Shown here piece after piece: positions 42,298-52,078 of a stretch of DNA of 56,130 nt. The translations under genes were made by a program, and so were the position numbers. The stretch is from the NCBI GenBank assembly GCA_947487155.1, contig CANKVS010000026.1, forward strand, positions 1-56,130, given 5' to 3'. The stretch comes from an uncultured Flaviramulus sp. (lineage in GTDB: Bacteria > Bacteroidota > Bacteroidia > Flavobacteriales > Flavobacteriaceae). Below the pieces are notes generated by a model, which was not told the DNA's origin, searched no databases, and saw only the letters and a program-made list of their open reading frames with translations. Each line of letters opens with the position of its first letter. Positions within the stretch are counted from its first letter, which is position 1.

Positions 42298-43185
42298 TTG
42301 ACAAAAACGGATGCATATTGTTTTAATGAGCTTAAAAAGGCAGTTACAGCTTCTTTTTTAAAGCATCATAGCGCGCCAAATTCTATAAAAAATTGGAAAG
42401 GAGAGGATATTGTTCTATTTCAAGAAGATTTATTTAACACGGTTAAGGCTAAGGTTAGCGAAAAATGGTTTTACACGTATTTCAAAAATGATTCTGATAA
42501 ACTTCCCAGAATTGATATGCTCAATTTATTGACGCAATATGTTGAGTTTGAAAACTGGCATGCTTTTAAAGATTCGCCAGGAACTTATAAAAATAAACAC
42601 TATAAGAAATTGTATTTGTACGTGGTATTGCCAATTTTGGCACTGGCTTTGACCTTTTTGGGTTTGAGAGACGAAAACGAATTTCATTTTTGTTTTGTTG
42701 ACGAAATTAAAAATCAACCCATAATAGACATTCCTCTTGATATTAAGGTTTTGCAAAAGGGAGAGTCGCCATTATATTATAAGACAGATAGTTTAGGTTG
42801 TTTCAACTATAAAACCAATGCTGATTTTATAAGGTTTGTAGTGCAATCACCATATCATAAAACGGATACTATTGTTAGGTTTATTGATTCTAATAGCAAT
42901 AAAACAGTGAAGCTTGCAAGTGATGATTATGCGTTAATGCTGCATTACTATTCTAATGGTAATATTAAAGATTGGGAAAAGCATAAGAATCAACTTAATA
43001 AACTTATTGCGGAAGATGCAGAAATCTATCAATTATTTGATGAGAGTATTGGGGTTGAAGTGTTTACTAAAGAAGAATTTATTGGGTTATTAACCATTCC
43101 AACAAAAAGTTTAAAGCATGTTATGGTTTTGGATAAGACGATGCAAAATGAAAAAATAATTAAGCTGAAATTTATAATAAAATGA
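42298..43185 (+). CDS. Membrane-anchored protein of unknown function
   Basis: I do not recognise a named family. The 295-residue product begins at a TTG. A cytoplasmic N-terminal part (about 1-100) has the segment SAPNSIKNWKGEDIVLFQED and SEKWFYTYFKN, a pattern I associate with Bacteroidota proteins of unknown role. One membrane span at about 105-123 follows (LYLYVVLPILALALTFLGL). The outer part (about 128-295) starts with a beta-sandwich-like domain similar to carboxypeptidase regulatory folds. It overlaps the next gene by four bases (ATGA). The start lacks a good ATG alternative near the conserved part. Confidence 0.65.
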   Translation: MTKTDAYCFNELKKAVTASFLKHHSAPNSIKNWKGEDIVLFQEDLFNTVKAKVSEKWFYTYFKNDSDKLPRIDMLNLLTQYVEFENWHAFKDSPGTYKNKHYKKLYLYVVLPILALALTFLGLRDENEFHFCFVDEIKNQPIIDIPLDIKVLQKGESPLYYKTDSLGCFNYKTNADFIRFVVQSPYHKTDTIVRFIDSNSNKTVKLASDDYALMLHYYSNGNIKDWEKHKNQLNKLIAEDAEIYQLFDESIGVEVFTKEEFIGLLTIPTKSLKHVMVLDKTMQNEKIIKLKFIIK

Positions 43186-43667
43186 AAAAGATAGCTTGCA
43201 TATTGTTAATTATTTTGGTTTTTTCATGTAAAAACGAATCTAACAAAACGCCTTTACTTGATGGAGCAGATATTGATTATGAAACCGTAATGGAAAGTAA
43301 GGCAGTTACGTTATCTGAAATTAATAGTTACGAGGCTTTGTCAATAGAAAAACTTACGGCGTATTTTGATTTATTAAAGTTAAAAGAGAAGCATCCTGAG
43401 TTTAAAGATGATATTGAACAGCAATTACAAAGTTTTTCAAATGATGCTTTACTAGACTATGCTGGTGATTTTTCAATAGATAGTATTTGTCAAATTGGGG
43501 AAGTTGAAAACATTTCAGATTCTATACGAAAAATAAAGCTCATCTATAATGTCGTATCAGATACTTACAATGGGAAAGATTCAATTTCGGCAGTCATTAC
43601 ATTTAAAACTATTAAAATGGATGGTAGGTCAACGGCTTCAAATAAAGTTTTGTTTTTAAAAGAATAA
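43182..43667 (+). CDS. Lipoprotein of unknown function
   Basis: A 161-residue protein with a lipoprotein signal ending at Cys16 (ILVFSC). The mature part includes a helical stretch (LTAYFDLLKLKEKHPEFKDDIEQQL) and ends in beta strands (ISAVITFKTIKMDGRSTASNKVLFLK). No motif is recognised. Its ATG overlaps the TGA of the upstream membrane protein gene, so the two are translated together and may form a complex across the inner membrane or periplasm. That is inference from the overlap only. Confidence 0.65.
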   Translation: MKKIACILLIILVFSCKNESNKTPLLDGADIDYETVMESKAVTLSEINSYEALSIEKLTAYFDLLKLKEKHPEFKDDIEQQLQSFSNDALLDYAGDFSIDSICQIGEVENISDSIRKIKLIYNVVSDTYNGKDSISAVITFKTIKMDGRSTASNKVLFLKE

Positions 43668-43807
43668 GCCTATTAAACAGCTCTTTTCTGATGTAAGTGT
43701 TTAATGAAATCTTGTTTTCAAATCATTATTTTTGTTTATAAGTGTTTATAATTCATTTAATAAATTATTGATTTTTAAGTAAGAAAATTCTAACTTCGCT
43801 TACTTGC

Positions 43808-43831
43808 GCTGAACTTGTTTCAGTATCATCA
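43808..43831. repeat. Degenerate dispersed repeat with small hairpin
   Basis: GCTGAACTTGTTTCAG resembles dispersed flavobacterial repeats (TGCTGAACTTGTTTCAGCATCT). It forms a CTGAA/TTTCAG-type stem. It lies between the lipoprotein gene and the zinc-ribbon gene. Confidence 0.45.
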
Positions 43832-43892
43832 GAGATAAAATATTAAAACGATTTCATATCAAATCGTTGTGTGTAATTAAAACCAACCAATA

Positions 43893-44441
43893 ATGAGCAT
43901 ACCTAATGTAAAGTTTCATCAATTATTATTCTATATAGGAATTTCATTATTATTTATAGGTCTGCTACAATTTTTTAATACATTCAAAGAACTTCATGAA
44001 TTTCTTATTGAAGTATTAAATGGAGAATATAACACTGGAGACAGTGATTTTGACAGAGAAAAAATAGACGCCATATCGGAACTCTATGCTAAAAGGATGG
44101 GTATGGCAGGTGGATTAATCGGAGGAGCTATAAGCCCAATATTAGTAGGAGCTTTTATTTGGTATAAAAAAGAAACATTTAATATCAAAAAATATTGTCA
44201 GAGTTGTGGAAAATTTTTTGACTCAATGATAAACTATGGGACGCATAAAGATAAGAGCCTGAATGAACATTTCTGTTCAAAATGTTATAAGAAAGGTCAG
44301 TTCACCAACCAAGAATTAACAAAAGAACAGGTTTTTTCTACAATATTAGCCGAATTGAAAAATAAAAATATTATCACTAAATATTTTGTAAAAAAACATT
44401 TAAACAAATTAGACAGGTGGAAAAAGCATCATTATTATTAA
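43893..44441 (+). CDS. Zinc-ribbon membrane protein (PF12674-like)
   Basis: A 182-residue protein with two membrane segments, at about 9-29 and 69-90. A C-terminal zinc ribbon follows: YCQSCGKFFD (Cys102, Cys105) and HFCSKCYKKGQFT (Cys128, Cys131). The tail KGQFTNQELTKEQVFSTIL matches the putative zinc ribbon domain family, usually found in small soluble proteins. The membrane part is unusual for that family and may form a signalling or stress protein. It is alone, 36 bases from the convergent helicase gene, and its own promoter is not obvious. Confidence 0.75.
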   Translation: MSIPNVKFHQLLFYIGISLLFIGLLQFFNTFKELHEFLIEVLNGEYNTGDSDFDREKIDAISELYAKRMGMAGGLIGGAISPILVGAFIWYKKETFNIKKYCQSCGKFFDSMINYGTHKDKSLNEHFCSKCYKKGQFTNQELTKEQVFSTILAELKNKNIITKYFVKKHLNKLDRWKKHHYY

Positions 44442-44477
44442 ACTATACACAACAACGATAAGCATAACATCCAAAAA

Positions 44478-45830
44478 CTACTTCTTCTTATTCCGTTTAT
44501 TATAATTCTTATCGCCTCTAGTTTTAGGTTTTTTGTACTTAGCAGCAATTTTAAATTTATAAGAACTACCTAAATTTTCTTTAGAGTTTTTTTCAGATTT
44601 CTCATGAAATGCTGGTCCAGGAGCATCATCATCTTTACGTTTTGTAGGATTGTTGCGTTCTTTAATCTGAGGGCGTTCTTCTTCAATTAAATCTGTAGAT
44701 ACTTCAACATGCTCAGGGAAATCCATTATAGGAATCTCCATGTTCATTAAAGTTTCAATGTTTTCAATAGCTTCTAATTCTTTTTCAGTAGAAAAAACAA
44801 GGGCTTCACCTTCACGTTCGGCACGACCTGTTCTACCAATACGGTGCATATAGTTTTCTGGATAATCGGGCGTATCAAAATTAATAACCTGAGAAATGTT
44901 ATCAATATCTAAACCACGCGCCATGACATCGGTAGCAATTAAAATACGGTTCTCACCATTTCTAAATTGCTCGATACTTCGCAGTCTGTAGTTTTGAGTT
45001 TTGTTAGAATGTATCACACATAATTCGTCATGAAATATGGTGTCTAACTGTTCAAACAAACGATCTGCCATGCGTTTATAAGCCACAAAAATTAGGACTT
45101 TATTAAAATGTTCAGTATCATTTAACAAATGTGTCACTAAATTCACTTTGGTGTAAAAATTAGGCGTGTTATAGCGTTTTTGGGTAATATTATCTAGCGG
45201 TGTTCCAGAAACGGCAATAGATACGCGCTGTGGACTTTTAAAGAAATCGTTTATTAATACATCAACATCTTGCGTCATAGTGGCCGAAAACATAATGTTT
45301 TGTCGACGCTCTGGAAGTATATCAAAAATATTAATTAATTGATGTCTAAACCCCAAATCGAGCATCACATCAACTTCATCAATAATTAATTTTTGAATCG
45401 ATTTAAGTTGTAGTACCCGACTTAATGCCAAATCGTAAAATCGACCGGGTGTCGCTACCAAAATATCTAAACCTTCAGCAATCGCTTGCTTTTGTGTATT
45501 AATATTTGTGCCACCATAAACACCTAACACGCGATTGTTAATATATTTTGAAAGCTTTTCAATGTCATCAACAACCTGTACAACAAGTTCTCGTGTGGGT
45601 ACCAATATTAAAACCCTTGGATTTTCTTGCATTGAAAATTTTAGGTTTTTCAGCACTGGTAACATATAAGCAAAGGTTTTACCCGTACCTGTTTGTGCTA
45701 TTCCAACCATATCTTTCCCAGAACTAACCACATTAAAAGCTTCAGCCTGTATTGGTGTAGGTGTTGTAAAACCTAGGTCGTCTAAGGCATTATGTAAAGG
45801 CGTGTTTAAATTTAAGTCTGAAAAAGTCAC
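44478..45830 (-). CDS. DEAD/DEAH-box RNA helicase
   Basis: This is a 450-residue ATP-dependent RNA helicase. The Q motif region (FTTPTPIQAEAF) precedes Walker A AQTGTGKT near 47-54, PTRELVVQV and TPGR. Motif II reads DEVD instead of DEAD, a change also found in relatives. SAT, RGLD and HRIGRTGR complete the set. A basic unstructured tail (about 385-450, ending NYNKRNKKK) probably binds RNA. It may act in ribosome assembly or RNA decay, but this is not readable. It lies 33 bases downstream of the aldose-epimerase-like gene on the same strand. Confidence 0.93.
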   Translation of the reverse strand: MTFSDLNLNTPLHNALDDLGFTTPTPIQAEAFNVVSSGKDMVGIAQTGTGKTFAYMLPVLKNLKFSMQENPRVLILVPTRELVVQVVDDIEKLSKYINNRVLGVYGGTNINTQKQAIAEGLDILVATPGRFYDLALSRVLQLKSIQKLIIDEVDVMLDLGFRHQLINIFDILPERRQNIMFSATMTQDVDVLINDFFKSPQRVSIAVSGTPLDNITQKRYNTPNFYTKVNLVTHLLNDTEHFNKVLIFVAYKRMADRLFEQLDTIFHDELCVIHSNKTQNYRLRSIEQFRNGENRILIATDVMARGLDIDNISQVINFDTPDYPENYMHRIGRTGRAEREGEALVFSTEKELEAIENIETLMNMEIPIMDFPEHVEVSTDLIEEERPQIKERNNPTKRKDDDAPGPAFHEKSEKNSKENLGSSYKFKIAAKYKKPKTRGDKNYNKRNKKK

Positions 45831-45863
45831 AATAATTATTTAGCTGTCAAAGTTAAGCTTATT

Positions 45864-46754
45864 CTATTTAAGATGTTTATTATTAACTTCAATACTATAG
45901 CTAGCTTTAAAAGTTTTGCCAGCATTTAAAGTTAAAATGCCCTCTTTAGTTTTAAAATCTTGATTTGTGTTTTCATTATCTCCAATGCCTAACCAAGGTT
46001 CAATACAAACATAATGCCCGTTTGATTGTGCCCAAATACCGAGGTATGGAAAATCTGTGTATGTAACAGATATTATATCACCATACGTTTTACTTTTTAA
46101 GATTACTTTATCCGATTTTAAATCTTTAAAAATTAACGCATCTCTATTAAACAAATGGTATGCTAATGCTATAGTGTTCGAATTATTAAATACAGGCTTG
46201 GTTTCAGATTTTATTAAACCATTATCCATATTTACCAAATAGGTTTCAGAATTTTCAATGTGATTAAATTCTAAGGTATAATCGTTATAATTTTCATTTT
46301 CAAAAATAGGGCATTTAAGCGCAGGATGCCCACCAAGAGAGAAATACATAACCGTATCATCACAATTTTTAATAGTGTGAATAATCTCTATTGTATTACC
46401 CACAAGTTTATAGGTAATATAAAATTCAAATTTAAACGGGTAGTTTTTAAGTGTATTTTTATCTGAAGACAGCATAAGCGTTAAGCTATTATCTGTCTTT
46501 TCGTGTAATTTAATATTTTCATTATTTCTTATAAATCCATGTTTTGGTAAACTATACGTTTTATTTTCATAGATATATTTTCCGTTTTTTAAACCTCCAA
46601 TAATAGGGAACAGGTTAGGCGCATAACCAGCCCAAATATTAGGATTTGCATCCCACATAAACTGTGTATTGTGTTTTACTGATGAAATTTCGCAAAGTTC
46701 GGCACCTGCATTTTTAACAGCTATTTTTAGTTGATTGTTTTGTAATATATGCAT
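45864..46754 (-). CDS. Aldose 1-epimerase family protein
   Basis: This is a galactose mutarotase-like protein of the LacX type. I start it at the ATG at 46754 (MHILQNNQLKIAVKNAGAEL), where relatives start; the frame from 46799 adds 15 residues with two other ATG codons. Family segments are FMWDANPNIWAGYAPNLFPI, YSLPKHGFIRNNE (with the catalytic-type His), FSLGGHPALKCP (second His) and YLGIWAQSNGHYVCIEPWLG (acidic base). It would interconvert anomers of an unknown sugar. The start region is preceded by a large inverted repeat at 46837-46877. Confidence 0.85.
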   Translation of the reverse strand: MHILQNNQLKIAVKNAGAELCEISSVKHNTQFMWDANPNIWAGYAPNLFPIIGGLKNGKYIYENKTYSLPKHGFIRNNENIKLHEKTDNSLTLMLSSDKNTLKNYPFKFEFYITYKLVGNTIEIIHTIKNCDDTVMYFSLGGHPALKCPIFENENYNDYTLEFNHIENSETYLVNMDNGLIKSETKPVFNNSNTIALAYHLFNRDALIFKDLKSDKVILKSKTYGDIISVTYTDFPYLGIWAQSNGHYVCIEPWLGIGDNENTNQDFKTKEGILTLNAGKTFKASYSIEVNNKHLK

Positions 46755-46836
46755 GGGCATTTTGATTTTATATAATGAAGTCATTTTAAACTTTTTCAAT
46801 CAGTTAAAAAATGACCCTTTTTCATTCACTTTTTGT

Positions 46837-46877
46837 CTTTTTTAACTTCCATAACGCTGTTATGCAACTTAAAAAAG
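46837..46877. promoter_or_regulatory. 41-base inverted repeat between divergent genes
   Basis: The 19-base arms 46837-46855 and 46859-46877 are reverse complements at 17 of 19 positions around a GCT centre. The perfect core is CATAAC/GTTATG, and the arms end in C/G plus six T or A residues. It lies upstream of both the aldose-epimerase-like gene and pabB. No gene ends here, so a terminator is unlikely, and an operator or structured element is more plausible. Confidence 0.6.
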
Positions 46878-46997
46878 TCTTTAATTGAATAAAAAATGAC
46901 TAATTTTCGCTATAATTCAAAAAGTTTAAATGACTTCGATACAAAACTCTTAATTTTTTAAGTATTCTAACTAACTTTACCCCATAATTTTTTTCGA

Positions 46998-48302
46998 TTG
47001 AGGATAAAACAAAAGCACAGTATAAATAATATAGAGCAATTTAAAGCTCAAATATTAAATTGGAGTCAGCAATTTCACGATGTCATTTGGCTAGATTCAA
47101 ACCACTACAATCAAACACATTCTAATTTTGATGCTGTTTTAGCGGTTGATGCTTTTACCTGTATGCAAACCGATTATCATCAAGGTTTTGAAAAACTAAA
47201 AGACTATCAAAACACTATAAACGACTGGGTTTTTGGGCATCTAACTTACGATTTAAAAAATGACGTTGAAGAGTTGTCTTCAAATAATTTTGATGGTTTA
47301 GGCTTTCCTGATTTATATTTCTTTCAGCCTAAAAAGTTGTTTTTATTTAAAGATAATCAAGTTGAAATTCAGTATTTAAATTGCGTTGATGATGAATTGG
47401 AAAGTGATTTGATAACTATTAAGAATGAAGAAGAGCATCATCATGAGCGCAGTCGAAAGGCCTCAAATGAAATTAAAATTAAACTTCGTATTCATAAAGA
47501 TGAGTATTTTAAAAAAATAAATAAGATGCTCGCTCATATTCATCGAGGTGATATTTACGAGGCCAATTTTTGTCAGGAATTTTATGCTGAAAATACAAGC
47601 ATTAACCCTTTAGAAACCTATAATAAGCTTAATGCTATTTCTAATCCGCCGTTTGCAGCGTTTTTAAAATGTCAAGATAACTACTTGTTGTCTGCATCGC
47701 CAGAACGGTATTTAAAAAAGAAAGGTAACACCATTATTTCGCAACCCATTAAAGGAACGGCAAAACGCTCGCTGAATGCTAAAGAAGATAAATTATTAAA
47801 AACAAGCTTATTAAATGATGATAAAGAACGCAGTGAAAACATAATGATTGTAGATTTGGTTCGTAACGATTTATCTAAAACAGCAATAAAAGGAAGCGTT
47901 AAAGTTGAAGAATTATGCAAAATTTACACCTTCGATCAGGTGCATCAAATGATTTCTACAATTACATCAAAAATTGAAGACAATATAAATCCTATAGATG
48001 TTATTAAAAGTACATTTCCTATGGGAAGTATGACGGGTGCTCCAAAAATTTCAGCAATGAAAATTATTGAAGATTTAGAAGAAACGAAACGCGGATTGTA
48101 TTCTGGGGCAGTTGGCTATTTTTCACCACAAGGCGATTTCGATTTTAATGTTGTAATTCGGAGCATATTATATAACGCAACCAAAAAGTATGTGTCTTAT
48201 TCGGTTGGCGGTGCTATAACAGCTAAAAGTAACCCGCTAAAGGAATACGAAGAGTGTTTGGTTAAAGCAAAGGCGATGCGTACAGTACTTGAAGGCGAGT
48301 AA
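46998..48302 (+). CDS. pabB: Aminodeoxychorismate synthase component I
   Basis: PabB converts chorismate with ammonia from PabA to 4-amino-4-deoxychorismate, for folate. The 434-residue length and the chorismate-binding end fit: PIKGTAKR near 252-259, ENIMIVDLVRNDLSK, VHQMISTITSK, GSMTGAPK and YSGAVGYFS. The N-terminal part lacks the tryptophan-binding features of TrpE. It starts at a TTG. No pabA or pabC is next to it. The call pabB rather than isochorismate or anthranilate synthase is based on overall pattern. Confidence 0.88.
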   Translation: MRIKQKHSINNIEQFKAQILNWSQQFHDVIWLDSNHYNQTHSNFDAVLAVDAFTCMQTDYHQGFEKLKDYQNTINDWVFGHLTYDLKNDVEELSSNNFDGLGFPDLYFFQPKKLFLFKDNQVEIQYLNCVDDELESDLITIKNEEEHHHERSRKASNEIKIKLRIHKDEYFKKINKMLAHIHRGDIYEANFCQEFYAENTSINPLETYNKLNAISNPPFAAFLKCQDNYLLSASPERYLKKKGNTIISQPIKGTAKRSLNAKEDKLLKTSLLNDDKERSENIMIVDLVRNDLSKTAIKGSVKVEELCKIYTFDQVHQMISTITSKIEDNINPIDVIKSTFPMGSMTGAPKISAMKIIEDLEETKRGLYSGAVGYFSPQGDFDFNVVIRSILYNATKKYVSYSVGGAITAKSNPLKEYEECLVKAKAMRTVLEGE

Positions 48303-48343
48303 ATAATAAACATTAACAGTATGTGATACCTACTTAGTGCTTA

Positions 48344-48375
48344 TTGTTTTTACGAGTATAAAAACATTAACTTTG
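48344..48375 (+). promoter_or_regulatory. Probable promoter of tilS
   Basis: TTG (48344-48346) is followed after 21 bases by TAACTTTG (48368-48375), which fits TAnnTTTG. The spacing is two bases longer than ideal. Confidence 0.45.
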
Positions 48376-48433
48376 AATAGTGATAAAAAATTGAAAGTAT
48401 GCTTAAAATTCTAATCTCTTTTAACTAGCCACT

Positions 48434-49744
48434 TTGTATAATAATTTTAAAAACCATATAACCCAAAACCTAGATTTTTTAAAGCAAAGTAAACTGCTTA
48501 TTGCCATTTCTGGCGGATTAGACAGTGTAGTTTTAGCTCACTTATGCCACCAATTAAAACTGAATATAACCTTAGCGCATTGCAATTTTAATTTAAGAGG
48601 ATATGAAAGCAATACCGATGAAAACTTTGTTTTACAACTAGCAGAACATTTAGATTTAGAAGTTTTTATTGAAAGTTTTAATACTGAAAATTATGCCAAC
48701 GCCAATAAGCTATCCATACAAATGGCAGCACGTAAATTACGTTACAACTGGTTTGAAGAATTAGCAAATCAATTAGGTTTCGATTATATACTAACTGCAC
48801 ATCATGCCGATGATAATTTAGAAACCTTTTTAATTAATCTATCCAGAGGCACCGGTTTAGAGGGTTTAACAGGAATTCCAGAAATTAATGATAACATTGT
48901 TCGTCCGTTACTACCGTTCTCTAGAAATGATATTGCAAACCATGCTACAGACAATAATTTACAATGGCGTGAAGACAGTAGCAATGCTTCAACTAAATAT
49001 TTGCGTAACAAATTACGGCATGAAGTTGTTCCTGTTTTAAAAGAAACAAACCCAAAATTACTTCACAATTTTAATAAAACATTACAAAATTTACAGGAAT
49101 CAAATTATATTATTGCTGATGCTATCGCAAAATTTTACGATAGTGTAGTTAGTGTTTCTGAAGATAAAAAGAGCGTAAAACTTAATATTAGTAAGATTAA
49201 AACGTATCGATTCCCAAAAGCATACCTCTACGAATTTTTAAAATTGAAAGGGTTTACACAATGGGATGATATTGTAAACCTTTTAGATGCTCAATCTGGA
49301 AAACAAATATTTTCGACAACGCATAGATTAATAAAGGATAGAGGATATTTGTTACTAAGTGAAATAAGCACCGAAGCATTAAAAAATAGTACCATTCTTG
49401 AAGAAGAAGACGTAAATACTCCAATAGGAAAATTAACTTTTAAAACAGTAAATACTATTTCTGAAAACTCACACACTATAATTTATGTAGATAAAGACAA
49501 ATTAAAATTTCCATTAACGCTTAGAAAATGGGAGGAAGGCGATTATTTTCATCCAATAGGAATGACGGGTAAAAAAAAGTTAAGCAAATACTTTAAAGAT
49601 GAAAAATTATCGCTTTTAGATAAGGAACACGTTTGGCTATTATGCGCAGATAACGAAATTGTTTGGGTGGTTAATAGGCGCGCAGATAATAGATTTAAAG
49701 TGACTAAAAACACCAATACTATTTTAAAAATTAAGTTTCAATAA
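48434..49744 (+). CDS. tilS: tRNA(Ile)-lysidine synthase
   Basis: TilS converts C34 of tRNA-Ile (CAU) to lysidine, so that it reads AUA. The N-terminal PP-loop is SGGLDSV at 26-32. The conserved LAHCNFNLRGYESNTDE, TAHHADDNLETFLINLSRGTG, and REDSSNASTKYLRNKLRHEV follow. The C-terminal TilS domain (about 365-436) has LRKWEEGDYFHPIGM and ends at VVNRRADNRFKVT. It starts at a TTG (no ATG is in frame nearby). The gene is essential in most bacteria. Confidence 0.95.
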   Translation: MYNNFKNHITQNLDFLKQSKLLIAISGGLDSVVLAHLCHQLKLNITLAHCNFNLRGYESNTDENFVLQLAEHLDLEVFIESFNTENYANANKLSIQMAARKLRYNWFEELANQLGFDYILTAHHADDNLETFLINLSRGTGLEGLTGIPEINDNIVRPLLPFSRNDIANHATDNNLQWREDSSNASTKYLRNKLRHEVVPVLKETNPKLLHNFNKTLQNLQESNYIIADAIAKFYDSVVSVSEDKKSVKLNISKIKTYRFPKAYLYEFLKLKGFTQWDDIVNLLDAQSGKQIFSTTHRLIKDRGYLLLSEISTEALKNSTILEEEDVNTPIGKLTFKTVNTISENSHTIIYVDKDKLKFPLTLRKWEEGDYFHPIGMTGKKKLSKYFKDEKLSLLDKEHVWLLCADNEIVWVVNRRADNRFKVTKNTNTILKIKFQ

Positions 49745-49795
49745 TCTATTATTTCTGTAAAAACAGAACTCTACGCTTGCATCTAATTTATATAA

Positions 49796-51415
49796 ATGAT
49801 ACTACAAGGCAACATAGTCGATATACAAAACAAACGCATTTATAAAGGCGAAGTAACCGTTATAAATGGTAAAATTACTTCAATAGTAGAAAAAAATCAT
49901 GATGTTAATCATTATATACTCCCTGGTTTTATTGATGCACATATTCATATAGAAAGTTCCATGTTGGTGCCTAGTGAATTTGCACGATTAGCCGTATGCC
50001 ACGGCACAGTTGCTACAGTATCCGATCCGCATGAAATTGCAAATGTACTAGGTGTTGCAGGTGTAGAGTTTATGATTGAAAATGGAAAGGAAGTTCCTTT
50101 TAAATTCAATTTTGGTGCGCCATCTTGTGTACCAGCAACACATTTTGAATCGGCTGGAGCAGTTATAGATTCCAACGGTATTAAACAGCTTTTAGAAAAC
50201 CCAGACATTAAATATTTAGCAGAAATGATGAATTACCCAGGCGTATTATTTGACGACGACGAGGTGATGAAAAAAATAGCTTGGGCTAAACAGTTTAATA
50301 AACCTATTGATGGTCATGCCCCTGGTTTACAAGGTGAGGATATTACAACATATATAAATGCTGGTATTACAACAGATCATGAGTGTTTTACTTATGATGA
50401 AGCTTTGGAAAAACTTCAAAAAGGCATGAAAATTTTGATTAGAGAGGGTAGTGCCGCCAAAAATTTTGAGGCTTTAATTGATTTACTTTCTCTGCATTTT
50501 GAAAACATGATGTTTTGTAGTGACGATAAACATCCAGACGACTTAATAATCAGCCATATTAATAAACTTTGCGAAAGGGCAGTAGCTAAAGGAATTGATG
50601 TTTTTAAAGTATTACAAGTCTCCTGTGTAAATCCTGTTAAGCATTACAACCTAGATGTTGGATTGCTTCATGTAGGAGACGATGCCGATTTTATTGTTGT
50701 TAACAATTTAAAAGAATTTAAAACCATTAAAACCTACATAAATGGGGAGTTAGTGTTTAATAATGGAAAGACTTTAATAGCTTCAATTCCGTTTGAAATA
50801 TTAAATAATTTCAATTGTAATAAAAAAGAAATTTCAGATTTTAAGTTTGAATCCTCATCAAAACAAATTAGAGTTATTGAGGCTTTAGATGGACAATTAA
50901 TTACAAATGAATGTATTGCAGATGCTTCAATTTCAAAAGGAAATTTAATATCTAATATTAAAAATGATGTTTTAAAAATAACGGTTGTTAATAGATATAA
51001 AAATAAAAAACCAGCCATTGCATTCATAAAAAATTTCGGATTAAAAGAAGGCGCTATAGCATCATCTGTAGGTCATGATTCTCATAATATTATTGCTGTA
51101 GGCGTTAGTGATGCAGCTATTTGTAAAGCTGTAAATTTACTTATTGAAAACCAAGGTGGTATTTGTGCTGTGTCAAATACAGAACAATACATACTATCGC
51201 TTCCTGTTGCAGGAATTATGAGTGATAAAAATGGAGAAACTATAGGGAAACAATATGCCGAATTAGATAAAAAAGCAAAACAAATGGGGAGTAAATTAAC
51301 AGCACCTTATATGACACTTTCGTTTATGGCGTTATTGGTTATCCCGTCTTTAAAATTAAGTGATAAAGGCCTGTTCAATGGTACAGATTTTTCATTTACA
51401 GCATTAGAAATTTAA
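49796..51415 (+). CDS. ade: Adenine deaminase
   Basis: Ade hydrolyses adenine to hypoxanthine and ammonia. The 539-residue metal-dependent amidohydrolase begins with a dihydroorotase-like beta domain, then metal ligands in [21 protein letters not shown], and the DKHPDDL region. The C-terminal domain carries [22 protein letters not shown] and the LPVAGIMSD segment typical of the family. The product hypoxanthine could enter the molybdenum hydroxylase encoded downstream, but this is inference; a 179-base gap separates them. It is 51 bases after tilS. Confidence 0.93.
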   Translation: MILQGNIVDIQNKRIYKGEVTVINGKITSIVEKNHDVNHYILPGFIDAHIHIESSMLVPSEFARLAVCHGTVATVSDPHEIANVLGVAGVEFMIENGKEVPFKFNFGAPSCVPATHFESAGAVIDSNGIKQLLENPDIKYLAEMMNYPGVLFDDDEVMKKIAWAKQFNKPIDGHAPGLQGEDITTYINAGITTDHECFTYDEALEKLQKGMKILIREGSAAKNFEALIDLLSLHFENMMFCSDDKHPDDLIISHINKLCERAVAKGIDVFKVLQVSCVNPVKHYNLDVGLLHVGDDADFIVVNNLKEFKTIKTYINGELVFNNGKTLIASIPFEILNNFNCNKKEISDFKFESSSKQIRVIEALDGQLITNECIADASISKGNLISNIKNDVLKITVVNRYKNKKPAIAFIKNFGLKEGAIASSVGHDSHNIIAVGVSDAAICKAVNLLIENQGGICAVSNTEQYILSLPVAGIMSDKNGETIGKQYAELDKKAKQMGSKLTAPYMTLSFMALLVIPSLKLSDKGLFNGTDFSFTALEI

Positions 51416-51594
51416 ATGTTTAGCATCTGCTTGTGGGTAGTTGAAAACTATTAACATACTAACGTAGACCTTCAACTTTATTAAAACTATGTTAAAAGAA
51501 TAAACGGTAAACGTCGTTTTTAGTACTTTTAGTAAGAATAAAACCAAACTATTTATTCCTTTTTTAGCTAATAAATACTTCAAAGAAAACAACT

Positions 51595-52056
51595 ATGCCA
51601 ACATTCAATTTAACAATTAACAACAAAAAACATACTGTTGAAGCAGCTATGGATACGCCTTTATTGTGGGTGCTAAGAGATCATATAAATTTGGTAGGCA
51701 CCAAGTATGGATGTGGTATTGGGCAATGTGGTGCCTGTACAGTACATGTTAATGGAACTGCAACGCGAAGTTGTTTACTGCAAGTATCGCAGGCAGAAGG
51801 TATGAAAATTACAACTATTGAAGGCCTTTCTGAAGATGGAAAACATCCCGTACAAGAAGCATGGAAAGATATTGATGTTCCCCAATGTGGTTATTGTCAA
51901 TCAGGACAAATAATGACTGCTTCAGCGTTTTTAGAAAACAATCCAGCACCAAACGAATCTGAAATTAGAAATGCTATGCATGGAAATATTTGCCGTTGTG
52001 CATCTTATAATAGTATAGAAAAGGCCGTTAAAGTAGCAGCCGAAAAATTAAGTTAA
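51595..52056 (+). CDS. 2Fe-2S subunit of a molybdenum hydroxylase
   Basis: A 153-residue ferredoxin-type subunit of the xanthine dehydrogenase/isoquinoline 1-oxidoreductase family. The plant-type cluster is in KYGCGIGQCGACTVHVNG with RSC following. The second 2Fe-2S cluster domain has CGYCQSGQIM and GNICRCASY. It passes electrons out from the molybdenum centre of the partner protein. No separate FAD subunit is encoded here, as in IorAB-type enzymes. The gene for the large subunit follows after 22 bases. Confidence 0.93.
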   Translation: MPTFNLTINNKKHTVEAAMDTPLLWVLRDHINLVGTKYGCGIGQCGACTVHVNGTATRSCLLQVSQAEGMKITTIEGLSEDGKHPVQEAWKDIDVPQCGYCQSGQIMTASAFLENNPAPNESEIRNAMHGNICRCASYNSIEKAVKVAAEKLS

Positions 52057-52078
52057 ACCTAATATAAGCATTCACAAA

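Noticed and set aside
44440..44478. Sequence like an integron attC or cassette end after the zinc-ribbon gene
   Set aside because: No paired core sites or integrase are visible; the similarity is limited to a few bases.
46837..46877. Terminator
   Set aside because: It lies upstream of both flanking genes; no gene ends toward it.
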